Positions 7,360-17,058 of a DNA stretch of 39,131 bases are shown here, piece by piece. The notes below the pieces were generated by a model that saw only the letters and a list, made by a program, of their open reading frames with translations, was not told where the DNA came from and ran no database searches. Position numbers and translations under genes: made by a program. Source of the stretch: an uncultured Clostridia bacterium (GTDB lineage: Bacteria; Bacillota; Clostridia; TANB77; CAG-508); assembly GCA_904384205.1 (NCBI GenBank), contig CAJFJY010000005.1:1-39131 (forward strand). Reading direction: 5' to 3'. Position 1 is the stretch's first letter, and the number at the start of each line of letters is the position of its first letter.

Positions 7360-7388
7360 TTGTAAAATTATGTAATATATGGTATAAT
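7360..7388 (+). promoter_or_regulatory. Probable promoter of the capsule operon
   Basis: TTGTAA at 7360-7365, a 17-base spacer and TATAAT at 7383-7388, about 44 bases before the first capsule gene. No other convincing promoter or terminator was seen until 26230, so this may drive about 19 kb. Confidence 0.7.
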
Positions 7389-7432
7389 ATTGTAGATATA
7401 GTAAAAAAATTATAAATTTTGGGGGGATTATA

Positions 7433-8152
7433 ATGGAAAACTTTGATGAAAATATAGACTATTCATCAGAGAATGTAGCTGTAAATCTAGAGCAAATACC
7501 AGTAGCACAAGTTTATAGAAACAAGGTAATTTTAAAGTTAGAAAAGATATTAAAAAGAACAATCGATATAATAGCAGGTATCCTTGGAGTGATTGCTTTA
7601 TTACCACTTACATTAATAATTTATATAGCAAATTTAGCTTGTAAAGATAAAGGACCAATATTTTATACACAAGAAAGATACGGAAAAAACGGAAAAATAT
7701 TTAAATTATATAAATATCGCTCAATGGTAGTAGGAGCAGATGAAAAATTAAAAGAATATTTGGAAGAAAATGAAGAAGCAAGAAAAGAATATAAAGAATA
7801 TAAAAAATTAAAAGATGATCCAAGAATAACAAAGGTTGGAAAGTTTATCAGAAAAACAAGTTTTGATGAATTTCCACAGTTTATTAATGTTTTAAAAGGA
7901 GACATGAGTTTAGTAGGACCAAGACCATACTTGCCAAGAGAAAGAGAAGACATAAATGGATTTTTCAACTACATAACATCAGTAAAACCTGGAATAACAG
8001 GTTTGTGGCAGGTAAATGGTAGAAGTGATACTACTTTTACAGAAAGACTAACATTAGATATGAGTTATTATTATAAGCATAATTTGAAAATGGACTTGAA
8101 AATATTAGGAAAAACTGTAAAAGATGTAGTAAAAAAAGAAGGAGCTATATAG
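7433..8152 (+). CDS. Initiating sugar-phosphate transferase (undecaprenyl-phosphate)
   Basis: Transfers a sugar-1-phosphate from a nucleotide sugar to undecaprenyl phosphate, the first step of capsule or EPS repeat-unit assembly at the inner face of the membrane. The 239-aa protein has an N-terminal cytoplasmic stretch, one hydrophobic segment at about residues 42-66, and the catalytic bacterial sugar transferase domain. That domain carries FYTQERYGKNGKIFKLYKYRSM (here FYTQERYGKNG and KLYKYRSM), KFIRKTSFDEFPQ, LVGPRPYLP and KPGITGLWQVNGRS. The short length indicates the catalytic-core type rather than the five-helix WbaP or WcaJ type. The RBS is an unusual run, GGGGGG. The next gene begins at the base after its stop. 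Sugar specificity cannot be read. Confidence 0.93.
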   Translation: MENFDENIDYSSENVAVNLEQIPVAQVYRNKVILKLEKILKRTIDIIAGILGVIALLPLTLIIYIANLACKDKGPIFYTQERYGKNGKIFKLYKYRSMVVGADEKLKEYLEENEEARKEYKEYKKLKDDPRITKVGKFIRKTSFDEFPQFINVLKGDMSLVGPRPYLPREREDINGFFNYITSVKPGITGLWQVNGRSDTTFTERLTLDMSYYYKHNLKMDLKILGKTVKDVVKKEGAI

Positions 8153-9280
8153 ATGGCAAAAAAGAAGATAGTACATATTGCACAATCAGCAGGAGGAGTG
8201 GCAGAATACTTATATATGCTTTTAAAAAATTCTAATAATAATAATTATGAAAATATACTAATTGTTTCAAAAGATTATGAAAATCAAATAGATAGATTTA
8301 AAACATATGTAAGCAATATAAATATTGTTCCGATGACAAGAGAAATTGAAATAAAAAAAGATGTAAAGGCTATATTGAAAGTAAGAAAATTGTTGAAGCA
8401 AATCAAACCAGATATAGTATATTTGCACAGCAGCAAGGCTGGAGCGATTGGTAGAATTGCTCTAGCCTTTAATTTTCGAATTCCAGTGCTATATAATGCA
8501 CATGGATGGTATTTTAATGCAACAATAAGTAAGAAAAAGAAGAAGTTTTTTGCATTAATAGAAAAAATGTTAGCACTTAAAACAAAAATGATAATAAATA
8601 TTTCAAAAAGCGAGTATGATTCAGCAATAAAAAATAAAATTGCACCAGAAAAGAAAATGTGTATTATAGAGAATGGTATAGATTTTGATAAGTTTAAAGA
8701 TAACAATAAATATAGGAAAGAAACAAGAGAGAAATATAATATAAAAGATGAAGAAATAGTAATAGGAGTTGTAGGAAGGCTATCAGAGCAAAAAGATCCT
8801 ATGACAATGATCAAAGCATTTAAATTAGTAAATGATGTAAAAAGTAATACTAAATTAATGTATGTTGGCTCAGGAAATTTAGAAGAAGATGTAAAAGAAT
8901 ATGCTAAACAAGCAGGAATATTGGATAAAATAATAATTACAGGATGGGTTAGTAATGTAGAAGAATATATTCCAGCAGTTGATATAGCAGTACTGCCTTC
9001 AAAGTGGGAAGCTTTTGGATTAGTTTTAATTGAATATATGGCATGTGATAAGCCAATTGTTGCGAGTGATATTGGTGGTATACCTGATATTATAAAAGAT
9101 AAAGAAAATGGGTTATTGTGCAAATGTAATGATTATAAAGATTTAAGTGAAAAACTATTATATTTGATTAATAATAATGAAATTGCATATAGAATGATAG
9201 AGAATAATATTGATTATAGGAAGAAATATGATATAAAACTAGTAGTGAAAAAATATGAAGAACTATTTAAGGGGGAATAA
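8153..9280 (+). CDS. GT4 glycosyltransferase
   Basis: GT-B fold, retaining glycosyltransferase of the GT4 group, cytoplasmic or membrane-associated, adding a sugar to the lipid-linked repeat unit. The 375-aa length is normal. The acceptor-side N-terminal domain carries HIAQSAGGVAEYLY and LHSSKAGAIGRIA. The donor-side domain carries GVVGRLSEQKDP, the GW-VSNVEEYIP segment and the E-x7-E motif in WEAFGLVLIEYMACDKP. The start codon directly abuts the sugar transferase stop, with GAAGGAG inside the upstream gene. As the second gene of the operon it may add the second sugar; donor and linkage are unknown. Confidence 0.9.
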   Translation: MAKKKIVHIAQSAGGVAEYLYMLLKNSNNNNYENILIVSKDYENQIDRFKTYVSNINIVPMTREIEIKKDVKAILKVRKLLKQIKPDIVYLHSSKAGAIGRIALAFNFRIPVLYNAHGWYFNATISKKKKKFFALIEKMLALKTKMIINISKSEYDSAIKNKIAPEKKMCIIENGIDFDKFKDNNKYRKETREKYNIKDEEIVIGVVGRLSEQKDPMTMIKAFKLVNDVKSNTKLMYVGSGNLEEDVKEYAKQAGILDKIIITGWVSNVEEYIPAVDIAVLPSKWEAFGLVLIEYMACDKPIVASDIGGIPDIIKDKENGLLCKCNDYKDLSEKLLYLINNNEIAYRMIENNIDYRKKYDIKLVVKKYEELFKGE

Positions 9281-9283
9281 TCA

Positions 9284-10447
9284 ATGAAAAAAGTAGCAAT
9301 TGTTTCTTGCTATTTTAAAAAAAATTATGGAAGTATGTTACAGGCATATGCAACACAAAAAGTTTTAGATAACGAAGGAATTGATAATGAAACTATTAAT
9401 ATAGAAGAGAATGTTGATTTTAAAAAAGGTAAAAATAGTTTTTATAAATCTCAAATTTTTAATTTTTCATTTATAAAGTCTAAAATGGGAATGATAAAAT
9501 TAAAAGTAGATAAAAAAGTAAACAAAAAATTACATGAAAATTTAAGTATAAGAGATAAAGAATTTGAAAAATTCAAGAGTAAATTTAGACTTACAAAACC
9601 ATTTCACACTTATAATGAAATGACAGAAGAATGTAATAAATATTCAAATGTTGTTGTAGGAAGTGATCAGTTATGGTTACCTGTTAATGTTGTAGCAGAT
9701 TATTATACATTGAATTGGGTTCCTGATGAAATTAATAAAATATCTTATGCTACTAGTTTTGGACTATCAGTAATACCTGAAAAATATAAGGAAAAATACA
9801 GTAATTTTCTAAAAAGAATTAATCATATTTCTGTAAGAGAAAAAAATGCTTGTAAATTGGTTGAAGATCTTTCTGGAAGAAAAGCAGAGCTTGTATGTGA
9901 TCCAACTTTATTATTAAATAAAGAGGAATGGATGGAAATACAGCAAGAAAAACCAATAATAGATGGTAAATATATCTTATGCTATTTTTTAGGAAAAAAT
10001 ATACAACATAGAAAATTTGCGGAGAGATTAAAAGAAAAAACAGGATGTAAAATAGTTTCTTTAAATCATTCAGATGAATATGTGAAATATAGTGATAAAT
10101 TTGCTGATGAAACACCTTATAACATAGGTCCAGGTGAATTTGTTAATTTAATTAGAAATGCAGAATATGTATGTACAGATTCTTTCCATGGAACAGTATT
10201 TTCATTGATAAACAATGTGGAATTTTTTACCTTTGAAAGATTTAGTAGTAAGAATTCAAAAGTTTCAACAAATTCAAGAATATATTCATTGTTAGATTTG
10301 GTTGGTTTACAAAACAGATTATTGAAAGGATATGAAGAAATCGATAATATAATAAATAAAAAAATAGATTTTAGTGAAGTAAATGATAAAATAAAAACTT
10401 TTAGAAATAATTCGAAAGAATTTTTGAAAAATTCTTTAATTAAATAA
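9284..10447 (+). CDS. Polysaccharide pyruvyl transferase family protein
   Basis: Family that transfers pyruvate from PEP to sugars in secreted or wall polysaccharides, as in CsaB. The 387-aa length is typical. Visible signatures are NYGSMLQAYATQK near the N-terminus, VVGSDQLW at about residues 123-130, SYATSFGLS, SVREKNAC, VCDPTLLL and CTDSFHGTVFSLI at about 296-308. It is separated from the upstream glycosyltransferase by three bases and served by AGGGGG. It is the first of three paralogues in the operon. Pyruvylation would add negative charge to the polymer; the precise acceptor is unknown. Confidence 0.9.
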   Translation: MKKVAIVSCYFKKNYGSMLQAYATQKVLDNEGIDNETINIEENVDFKKGKNSFYKSQIFNFSFIKSKMGMIKLKVDKKVNKKLHENLSIRDKEFEKFKSKFRLTKPFHTYNEMTEECNKYSNVVVGSDQLWLPVNVVADYYTLNWVPDEINKISYATSFGLSVIPEKYKEKYSNFLKRINHISVREKNACKLVEDLSGRKAELVCDPTLLLNKEEWMEIQQEKPIIDGKYILCYFLGKNIQHRKFAERLKEKTGCKIVSLNHSDEYVKYSDKFADETPYNIGPGEFVNLIRNAEYVCTDSFHGTVFSLINNVEFFTFERFSSKNSKVSTNSRIYSLLDLVGLQNRLLKGYEEIDNIINKKIDFSEVNDKIKTFRNNSKEFLKNSLIK

Positions 10448-10475
10448 GAAAATTGAAAGTGGGATGAAAATATAA

Positions 10476-11211
10476 ATGAAAAATGAAGAAATACCTGAGA
10501 ACTTTGATACAGTGAAAACAAAAGATTTATTGAGTGGATATAAGCAAAATAGAATAAAAAGTATAGATATTGCAAAAGCAATAGGTATTTTCTTAATTGT
10601 TTTAGGACATGTTTTAAAATTTGGAAATTTAAGAAAATTTATTTATGCTTTTCATGTACCACTATTTTTCTTTTTATCAGGAATTTGTTTTACACAAAAA
10701 GATAATAAAAAGTTTATAGTGAAAAAAATAAAAACAATATATATTCCATATATAATAGTATCTATTATTAGTATAGCTGTATATTTCTTTGTTGGAAAAT
10801 ATGTTAGTAATAATATAAATACTAATATAGTTTACAATTTTATTCGGAATGTTATATGCTAATCCAAATTTGGATAATATGCAATGGAATCAGCCATTAT
10901 GGTTTCTTCCTTGTTTAATGATTCAGTTAATTATAATAAATATAATAGAAAATATAATTAAAGATAAAAGAAATAAACAAAAAATAATTTCTTATATTGG
11001 TCAAAGTACACTTATGATATTATTATTACATAAATTTCCTATCTTATTTTTTCAGGAATTATGTCCAATAATAAAAGATTTACTAAATAAAGATGACACT
11101 ATAATGAATAATATAATTTGTATTATTATTTCAATAGTTGTAATAGCTATGTGTATGGTTTGTAAATATATAATTGATATAATAAGGAGAAAGCAATATG
11201 ATAGAGATTAA
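10476..11211 (+). pseudogene. Membrane acyltransferase, frameshifted and internally deleted
   Basis: Remnant of an acyltransferase-3 type O-acetyltransferase of surface polysaccharides. The first part (128 codons, ending at 10862) carries KSIDIAKAIGIFLIVLGHV with the catalytic-type His, and FIYAFHVPLFFFLSGI. The reading then shifts. The other frame carries GMLYANPNLDNMQWNQPLWFLPC and, later, ISYIGQSTLMILLLHKFP. The shift (+1 or -2) lies within about 10836-10846. The joined product would be about 240 residues, versus roughly 330-350 in the family. Several membrane helices between LWFLPC and SYIGQ are missing, so an internal deletion is likely as well. The 3' end overlaps the next gene by 14 bases. 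Confidence 0.8.
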
Positions 11212-12397
11212 AGACAAAAATGATTGTTGTGGTTGTACAGCATGTATGAGTATATGCCCAGTAAAGGCAATTACTATGAAAGAAGATGAAGAAGGTTTTT
11301 TATATCCTGTTGTTGATACAGAAAAATGTGTGAACTGTGGGTTGTGTGAAAAAACTTGTCCTATCATAAATAAAAAAGAAAAAAGTGAAAAACAACAAAA
11401 AGCTTATGTTATTAATAATAAAAACGAAGTAATTAGAAGTCAGAGTACATCAGGGGGAGCTTTTTCTCCAATTGCTGAGTATGTTATTGAAAACAAAGGA
11501 GTAGTTTTCGGAGCTATAATAGACGAAAGTATGAGAGTATATCATGCTTACACAGAAATAAAAGATGGAATACAAATGTTTAGAGGAAGTAAATATGTGC
11601 AAAGTGATTTGAAAAACACTTTTCTTGAAGCAAAGAGCTTTTTGGATGACGGAAGAATGGTATGTTTTAGTGGTACTCCTTGTCAAATACAGGGTTTGAA
11701 GAGTTTTTTGGGCAAAGAATATGAAAATTTAATTACAGTTGATGTTGTTTGTAGAGCTGTTCCATCTCCATTGGTATTGAGAAAATATTTAAAATATCAA
11801 GAACAAAAGAATGGAATAGTAAATATAAAAAGAGTTGTATTTCGTGATAAAAGTAAATATGGTTATGGTTATTCTTCTATGTTAGTAGAAGGAGAAAATA
11901 AAATATATAGAGAAGGAATAGAAACAGATCCATATTTAAGAGCATTTTTTAATAATTATTCAGATAGACCAGCATGTTTTGACTGTAAATTTAGGAATAA
12001 AGATAGAGTAAGTGATTTTACTATATGGGATTGTTATACAATAGCAGAATTTGATAAAAATTTATCAGATAATAAAGGAACAACAAGAATGATTATTCAA
12101 ACTGCTAAGGGAGAAAAAATATTTGAACAAATAAAAGGAAAGTTTAATTTTAAAGAAATAGATATTAATGAAGCAGTAAAAAATGTTAAAGAACTTAAGG
12201 AAAGTCCTAAACCAAATGAGAAAAGAGAAAAATTTTTTGAGGATATTAATAACATTGATGAAAAAGAATTTTTCGATAAGTATTTTCCAATTACAATAAA
12301 AGTAAGAAGCGAAAAATTAGTAAGAAGAATTTTAATTAGAACAGGATTAAATGATAAGGTTAAAAATACAGTGAAGAAAATAATTAAAAAAGGATAG
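11198..12397 (+). CDS. Fe-S / FrhB-domain oxidoreductase in capsule operon
   Basis: Belongs to the coenzyme F420 hydrogenase/dehydrogenase beta-subunit family, whose members bind a flavin and often a flavin-like cofactor. Here it is most likely an F420-independent redox protein of polysaccharide synthesis. The 399-aa product has two N-terminal [4Fe-4S] motifs, CCGCTACMSICP (Cys10, 13, 16, 20) and CVNCGLCEKTCP. It also has the FrhB signatures STSGGAFSPIAEYV, MFRGSKYVQSD, FSGTPCQIQGLKSFLG and the CFDCKFRN cluster near residue 255. The segment after that reads VSDFTIWDCYTI rather than the commoner GDITLGDFWGI. The start overlaps the upstream pseudogene. Substrate unknown. Confidence 0.88.
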   Translation: MIEIKDKNDCCGCTACMSICPVKAITMKEDEEGFLYPVVDTEKCVNCGLCEKTCPIINKKEKSEKQQKAYVINNKNEVIRSQSTSGGAFSPIAEYVIENKGVVFGAIIDESMRVYHAYTEIKDGIQMFRGSKYVQSDLKNTFLEAKSFLDDGRMVCFSGTPCQIQGLKSFLGKEYENLITVDVVCRAVPSPLVLRKYLKYQEQKNGIVNIKRVVFRDKSKYGYGYSSMLVEGENKIYREGIETDPYLRAFFNNYSDRPACFDCKFRNKDRVSDFTIWDCYTIAEFDKNLSDNKGTTRMIIQTAKGEKIFEQIKGKFNFKEIDINEAVKNVKELKESPKPNEKREKFFEDINNIDEKEFFDKYFPITIKVRSEKLVRRILIRTGLNDKVKNTVKKIIKKG

Positions 12398-12429
12398 AAT
12401 ATCAAAGTAATATTGAATGGAGAAGATAA

Positions 12430-13548
12430 ATGATTAAAGTATTACATATTGGGATGTCATATGGATTAGGCGGAATAGAACAATTTTTAATTAATTATAG
12501 TAAAAATATTGATAAAGATTTGATAAAAATAGATTTTATTAATGTATTTGAAGTAGCGAAAAAACAGTCTTATTATACTGAACTTTCAAAATTAGGAAAA
12601 ATATATAATATAGCAGATTATAGAAATCATCCTTTTAAAAGTTATAAACAATTAAAAGAGGTTATTAATAATGGAAATTATGATATTGTTCATTATAATA
12701 TGAATTCTGCAGCTTATTTATTACCTCTTATTTGTGCTAAAAATAGTAATGCTAAAAGAGTTATTGCACATGCACATAATTCGGCTAATGATAAAGGTAT
12801 TATAAAAAGTATAGTACATTTTATTAATAAACATTTTATTACTTTTTTTGCTAGTGATTATTTTGCTTGTTCAGAAAAAGCAGCTAAATGGTTTTTTTCT
12901 AAAAAAACTATTAATGGTGATAGGTTTAAAATAATTAATAATGCTATAGATATAGATAAATTTCAATATAATCCAGATATAAGGGAGAAATATAGAAAAG
13001 ATTTAAATTTGAAAGATAGTTTAGTTATAGCTCATGTTGGAAGGTTTAAAAAACAGAAAAATCATGAAAAGCTAATAGAAATATTTAAAGAGATTAATGC
13101 AGTAGAAAATAATTCGACATTATTATTAATAGGTGATGGAATATTAAGGGAAAGCATACAAAATAAAGTGAAAGATCTTAATATATCTGATAATGTTAAA
13201 TTTTTAGGAATAAGACATGATGTAGAATCATTATTACAGGCAGCAGATGTATTTGTATTACCAAGTTTGTATGAAGGAGCTCCAACTGTGGTTATAGAAG
13301 CACAGGCATCAGGGCTTTTATGTGAATTATCAGATACTATCACTAGAGAGGTTAAGGTTCTTGATGAAACAAATTATATAGATCTAAAAGCATCATCTAA
13401 AGAGTGGGCAGATAAAATTTTGGATGATGTGAAAAATTTTGAAAGGAAAGATACAATTAGTGAGATGACAGAAAAAGGATATAATATAAAAAATGAAGCT
13501 TTAAAACTTGGAAAAATATATGAAAGCTTGGTGAAAGAAAGTGAATAA
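12430..13548 (+). CDS. GT4 glycosyltransferase (EpsF-like)
   Basis: GT-B fold retaining glycosyltransferase, 372 aa. The N-terminal acceptor domain starts IKVLHIGMSYGLGGIEQFL, with HYNMNSAAYLLP and IAHAHNSAND, a layout common in EpsF-like enzymes of exopolysaccharide clusters. The donor domain shows HVGRFKKQKNHEKLIEIF and the E-x7-E motif in YEGAPTVVIEAQASGL. Ile and Leu codons here use ATT and TTG much more than in the housekeeping genes of the window. It overlaps the next glycosyltransferase by 8 bases, indicating coupling. The sugar transferred is unknown. Confidence 0.9.
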   Translation: MIKVLHIGMSYGLGGIEQFLINYSKNIDKDLIKIDFINVFEVAKKQSYYTELSKLGKIYNIADYRNHPFKSYKQLKEVINNGNYDIVHYNMNSAAYLLPLICAKNSNAKRVIAHAHNSANDKGIIKSIVHFINKHFITFFASDYFACSEKAAKWFFSKKTINGDRFKIINNAIDIDKFQYNPDIREKYRKDLNLKDSLVIAHVGRFKKQKNHEKLIEIFKEINAVENNSTLLLIGDGILRESIQNKVKDLNISDNVKFLGIRHDVESLLQAADVFVLPSLYEGAPTVVIEAQASGLLCELSDTITREVKVLDETNYIDLKASSKEWADKILDDVKNFERKDTISEMTEKGYNIKNEALKLGKIYESLVKESE

Positions 13549-14632
13549 AATAAAAATAGTTCATTTTGTAAATGGAATGAATAATGGCGGAGTTGAAGCT
13601 GTAATCTTAAATTACTTTTCTAATATTGATAGATCAAATTATGATTTACATATTGTTACACAAGGAGATAATGACGATAAATGTGTACGAAAATTTAAAA
13701 ATTTAGGGTTTAAAGTTCATGTAGTAACTAGAAAAAAGGAATCATTGATAAAAAATTTGAGAGAAATATATAAAATTTTAAAAGAAGAAAAATTTGATAT
13801 ATTACATACACATATGACTGTAACAAATGTATTTCCTTTGATGTTAGGTTGGCTTGCAGGGGTAAAGGTAAGAATAAATCATTCACATTTAGCAATAAAA
13901 GATATGGGGATAATGGATAAGATATATTGCAAATTATCATTACTTTTTACAACTCATAAATTTGCATGTGGAAGAGAAGCGGCAAAAACTCTATTTAAAA
14001 ATATGGAAGATGTTATTATTCTAAAAAATGCCATTGATTTAGAAAAATTTCAATACAATGATGAAATAAGAAAAGAAATGCGTAGAGAATTAAATATTAA
14101 TAATGAATTAGTTTTATGCAATATAGGAAGATTGACTGCACAAAAAAATCAAATGTTTTTGATAGAAATTATGAATCAATTGGTAAAACATGATCAAAAT
14201 GTAAAATTATTAATAATAGGATTTGGTGAATTAGAGCAACAATTAAAACAAAAGGTAGCTGAGTATAATTTAGCTGATAAAATTTCCTTTTTAGGTACGC
14301 GTGATGATATAGAGAAAATATATCAATGTTCTGATATATTTGTATTACCAAGTTTAAAAGAAGGATTACCATTAGTATGTATTGAATCTCAAACTTCAGG
14401 ATTAAAGACTATTGTTTCTGATAATGTAACAGATGAAGTTGAAATAACACCTATTATTAAATATTTACCGATAACAGATACAGAGATATGGGTTAAGGAA
14501 ATTTTAGATTTAAAAGAAGACTATGAACGAAAAGATTATAAAGAAGAAATAAGAAAGAATGGTTATGATATAAAATTAGAAGCAAAAAGATTGGATGATT
14601 TATATAGAAAAATGCTGGAGGAAAAGAAATGA
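13541..14632 (+). CDS. GT4 glycosyltransferase (EpsF-like paralogue)
   Basis: GT-B fold retaining glycosyltransferase, 363 aa, clearly related to its upstream neighbour. The N-terminus reads IKIVHFVNGMNNGGVEAVI, followed by HTHMTVTNVFPLM and INHSHLA. The donor domain has NIGRLTAQKNQMFLIEIM, LGTRDDIEKIYQCSDIFVLPS and the E-x7-E motif in KEGLPLVCIESQTSG. It begins with GTG at 13541, inside the upstream gene. No other in-frame start preserves the conserved N-terminal beta strand. It overlaps the next gene in an ATGA junction. The similarity to 12430-13548 suggests tandem duplication followed by divergence. Confidence 0.9.
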   Translation: MNKIKIVHFVNGMNNGGVEAVILNYFSNIDRSNYDLHIVTQGDNDDKCVRKFKNLGFKVHVVTRKKESLIKNLREIYKILKEEKFDILHTHMTVTNVFPLMLGWLAGVKVRINHSHLAIKDMGIMDKIYCKLSLLFTTHKFACGREAAKTLFKNMEDVIILKNAIDLEKFQYNDEIRKEMRRELNINNELVLCNIGRLTAQKNQMFLIEIMNQLVKHDQNVKLLIIGFGELEQQLKQKVAEYNLADKISFLGTRDDIEKIYQCSDIFVLPSLKEGLPLVCIESQTSGLKTIVSDNVTDEVEITPIIKYLPITDTEIWVKEILDLKEDYERKDYKEEIRKNGYDIKLEAKRLDDLYRKMLEEKK

Positions 14633-15816
14633 ATTTGTTAATTATTTCAAATGGTGATTTGCCAATCCCCACATCTCAGGGAGGGGCAGTAGAAACATTA
14701 ATACAGACAATAATTGATGCAAATGAAAAAGAGAAACAACATGAGATAACTATATATACACCATGTGATAATAAATCAAGAGAGATGGCAAAATCATATA
14801 AAAAATGTAAATTTGAATTTATAAATACTAATAGTTTTTTATTTAAAGTAGGTAGGGCTATAAGATTTTTAATTAATAGACTTCCTAATATTTATATAGG
14901 AAATCAGTTTATACATAATGTATCTAAAAAATTAAAAAAGCAAAAAGATAAAAATGATAAGTATGATTATGTTATAATTGAAAATAGTCCTCAATATGCG
15001 TTAATTTTAAAAGAATATTTTAAAGATAATTTAATATTGCATTTACATAATGATTTTCTAAATCTTAATATTGATATGTCATATAAAATATTACATTCAT
15101 ATGCTAAAGTATTTACTCTTAGTAATTATATAAAAAAACGTGTAGAACAAATAGATTCAAAATATAAAAATGTGTATACATTATATAATGGAGTTGAAAT
15201 AAATAAATTTGATAAAGATGTAGATGTAACAGAGTTACGAAAAGATCTAAACATAGAAAAGGATGATTTTGTATTTTTATTTACAGGTAGAATTGTAAAA
15301 GAAAAGGGAGTAGAGGAATTATTATTAGCATATAAAAATATGCCTGTTGATAAAAATTTAAAATTGTTGATTGTCGGAAATTTAAATACTGATAACATTA
15401 TTAAGAAAAAATATATAAAAAATTTATTTGACATTGTTAAAGACATTAAAAATAAGGTAGTATTTACAGGATATATTCCATATGAAGAATTATATAAATA
15501 CTATAAAATTGCAGATGTTGGAATTGTCCCATCAATATGGGAAGAGCCATTTGCATTAACTGTGATAGAACATTTAGCTTCTGGACATCCAGTTATTATG
15601 ACAAATTCTGGTGGAATGTCAGAACTTGCAGATAAAAAAAGTACTGTAGTAATAGAAAGAGATAATATGATACAAAATTTAACTAATGCTATGTTAGAAA
15701 TTAGGGAAAATAGACAGAATTATTTAAAACAAGACTTATTGAAGCAAGCTAATAAATTTGATAGTGAATCTTATTATAAAAGGTTTAATGAATTGATAAC
15801 AAAGGAGAAAGTATAA
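14629..15816 (+). CDS. GT4 glycosyltransferase
   Basis: GT-B fold retaining glycosyltransferase, 395 aa. The N-terminus NLLIISNGDLPIPTSQGGAVE contains the glycine-rich acceptor loop. The donor domain has FTGRIVKEKGVEELLLAYKN and the E-x7-E motif in WEEPFALTVIEHLASGHPV. The start sits in an ATGA overlap with the previous glycosyltransferase, and its stop abuts the next gene with no spacer, so the block 12430-17058 is tightly coupled. Donor and acceptor cannot be read from sequence. Confidence 0.9.
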   Translation: MNLLIISNGDLPIPTSQGGAVETLIQTIIDANEKEKQHEITIYTPCDNKSREMAKSYKKCKFEFINTNSFLFKVGRAIRFLINRLPNIYIGNQFIHNVSKKLKKQKDKNDKYDYVIIENSPQYALILKEYFKDNLILHLHNDFLNLNIDMSYKILHSYAKVFTLSNYIKKRVEQIDSKYKNVYTLYNGVEINKFDKDVDVTELRKDLNIEKDDFVFLFTGRIVKEKGVEELLLAYKNMPVDKNLKLLIVGNLNTDNIIKKKYIKNLFDIVKDIKNKVVFTGYIPYEELYKYYKIADVGIVPSIWEEPFALTVIEHLASGHPVIMTNSGGMSELADKKSTVVIERDNMIQNLTNAMLEIRENRQNYLKQDLLKQANKFDSESYYKRFNELITKEKV

Positions 15817-17058
15817 ATGAAAATTGCAAAAAGCAAAATTGTTAATATATATCTATTTCTTGTAATATTTTATTTTTTTACTAATTTCATTTATCAAATA
15901 CAGGTACCAATAATAATACTATTAGGAGGAATATTTATACTTTGTATGGGATTGGGAAATTTAAGAAAAGGAATAAGTTATACAGATTTATTCTTAATAT
16001 TATTTCCAATAACATTAACATTAATTTTTCTTATAACATTTAATAATGTTGAAGAAGCTATTAAATATATTATAGTTATATGGATTTTAACCTTAAGTAC
16101 ATTAATATTAAGTAAAGAAGATTTAAAAGATAATGGTGAAAAAATTATGAAATTTATTTTACTATTATCAGGAATACATGTTTTAATGACTTTATTATAT
16201 GCAATAATTCCAGATTTTGTACAAACTATAAATAGAATTATTTTACCAATAAATAGTTATAACAACAATGTATATGAAATGCAACATAATAATATAAATT
16301 GTGGAATTACTCCTATACAGAGTATAAATGCTATATATATAAGTGTTTTTATAGGATGTATTTTTTCTAGACTAATGTGTAAAAAGGGAAATAAGATTTT
16401 AAATATATTATTATTTGTTTTTTCTATAATTGCTTTATTTTTATGCTCTAAAAGAGGTGTTATGATAGCAGTTTTTGTGGCAATGTTATTTGTAATAATA
16501 TATTTACATATAAAGGATAAAAATAAAAAATTTAATATAGTAAAGACTATAAAAAAAGTAGTTCCAATAATTTTGATAATTGTGTTAGTAGTGTTTTTCA
16601 TTGAAAAATATTTTAATACAGCTACATACATATTTGAGAGATTTTTTACTCAAGAAGATATAACTACAGGTAGAGCTGATTTATATGTTGATGTATGGGA
16701 ATATATAAAAGAAAGTCCTATTATAGGAAATGGAATATTGACTACACAAGAAATGTTAAATACATATGCACATAATATTTATTTACAATTGTTCTGTGAA
16801 GCAGGAATTATTGGTTTGATAGTATTTTTAATAATGAATATAAGTATATTTCATAGAGTATGTAAACTGAAGAAAGTAAAAGATGAAAAGGTAATATTAG
16901 CAATATTCTTTTTTGTATTATTTTTAGTATATGGTTTTACAGGAAATCCTTTATTTGATTATTCTATAATAATTCCATATTATTTATCAATAGCAGTAAT
17001 TAATAATAAGAAATATATTAATGAGGAGAATACTATAAATGATAGAGAGCAAATCTGA
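15817..17058 (+). CDS. Wzy-type polysaccharide polymerase / O-antigen ligase family
   Basis: Polytopic membrane enzyme that joins lipid-linked repeat units on the outer face of the membrane. The 413-aa protein has about ten to twelve hydrophobic segments. It carries the O-antigen ligase/polymerase signature: LCSKRGVMIAVFVAM at about residue 208, the RADLYVDVWEYIKESPIIGNG segment (split as RADLYVDVWEYIKE and SPIIGNG) in a large extracellular loop, and YAHNIYLQLFCEAGIIGLI. With the Wzx protein at 22056 and the CpsC homologue at 27285 it makes a complete Wzx/Wzy pathway. It starts one base after the upstream stop and overlaps the following acetyltransferase gene by 20 bases. Confidence 0.87.
   Translation: MKIAKSKIVNIYLFLVIFYFFTNFIYQIQVPIIILLGGIFILCMGLGNLRKGISYTDLFLILFPITLTLIFLITFNNVEEAIKYIIVIWILTLSTLILSKEDLKDNGEKIMKFILLLSGIHVLMTLLYAIIPDFVQTINRIILPINSYNNNVYEMQHNNINCGITPIQSINAIYISVFIGCIFSRLMCKKGNKILNILLFVFSIIALFLCSKRGVMIAVFVAMLFVIIYLHIKDKNKKFNIVKTIKKVVPIILIIVLVVFFIEKYFNTATYIFERFFTQEDITTGRADLYVDVWEYIKESPIIGNGILTTQEMLNTYAHNIYLQLFCEAGIIGLIVFLIMNISIFHRVCKLKKVKDEKVILAIFFFVLFLVYGFTGNPLFDYSIIIPYYLSIAVINNKKYINEENTINDREQI

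Noticed and set aside
8284-9123. Long - strand open frame (279 codons) opposite the first GT4 gene
   Set aside because: It is hydrophobic, without recognisable motifs or a ribosome site, and lies fully opposite a gene with clear GT4 signatures; such shadows are common in AT-rich coding DNA.
11198-12397. F420-dependent hydrogenase, suggesting a methanogen
   Set aside because: The FrhB domain is widespread in bacterial polysaccharide clusters, and all surrounding genes are Firmicutes-type; no other hydrogenase subunit is present.
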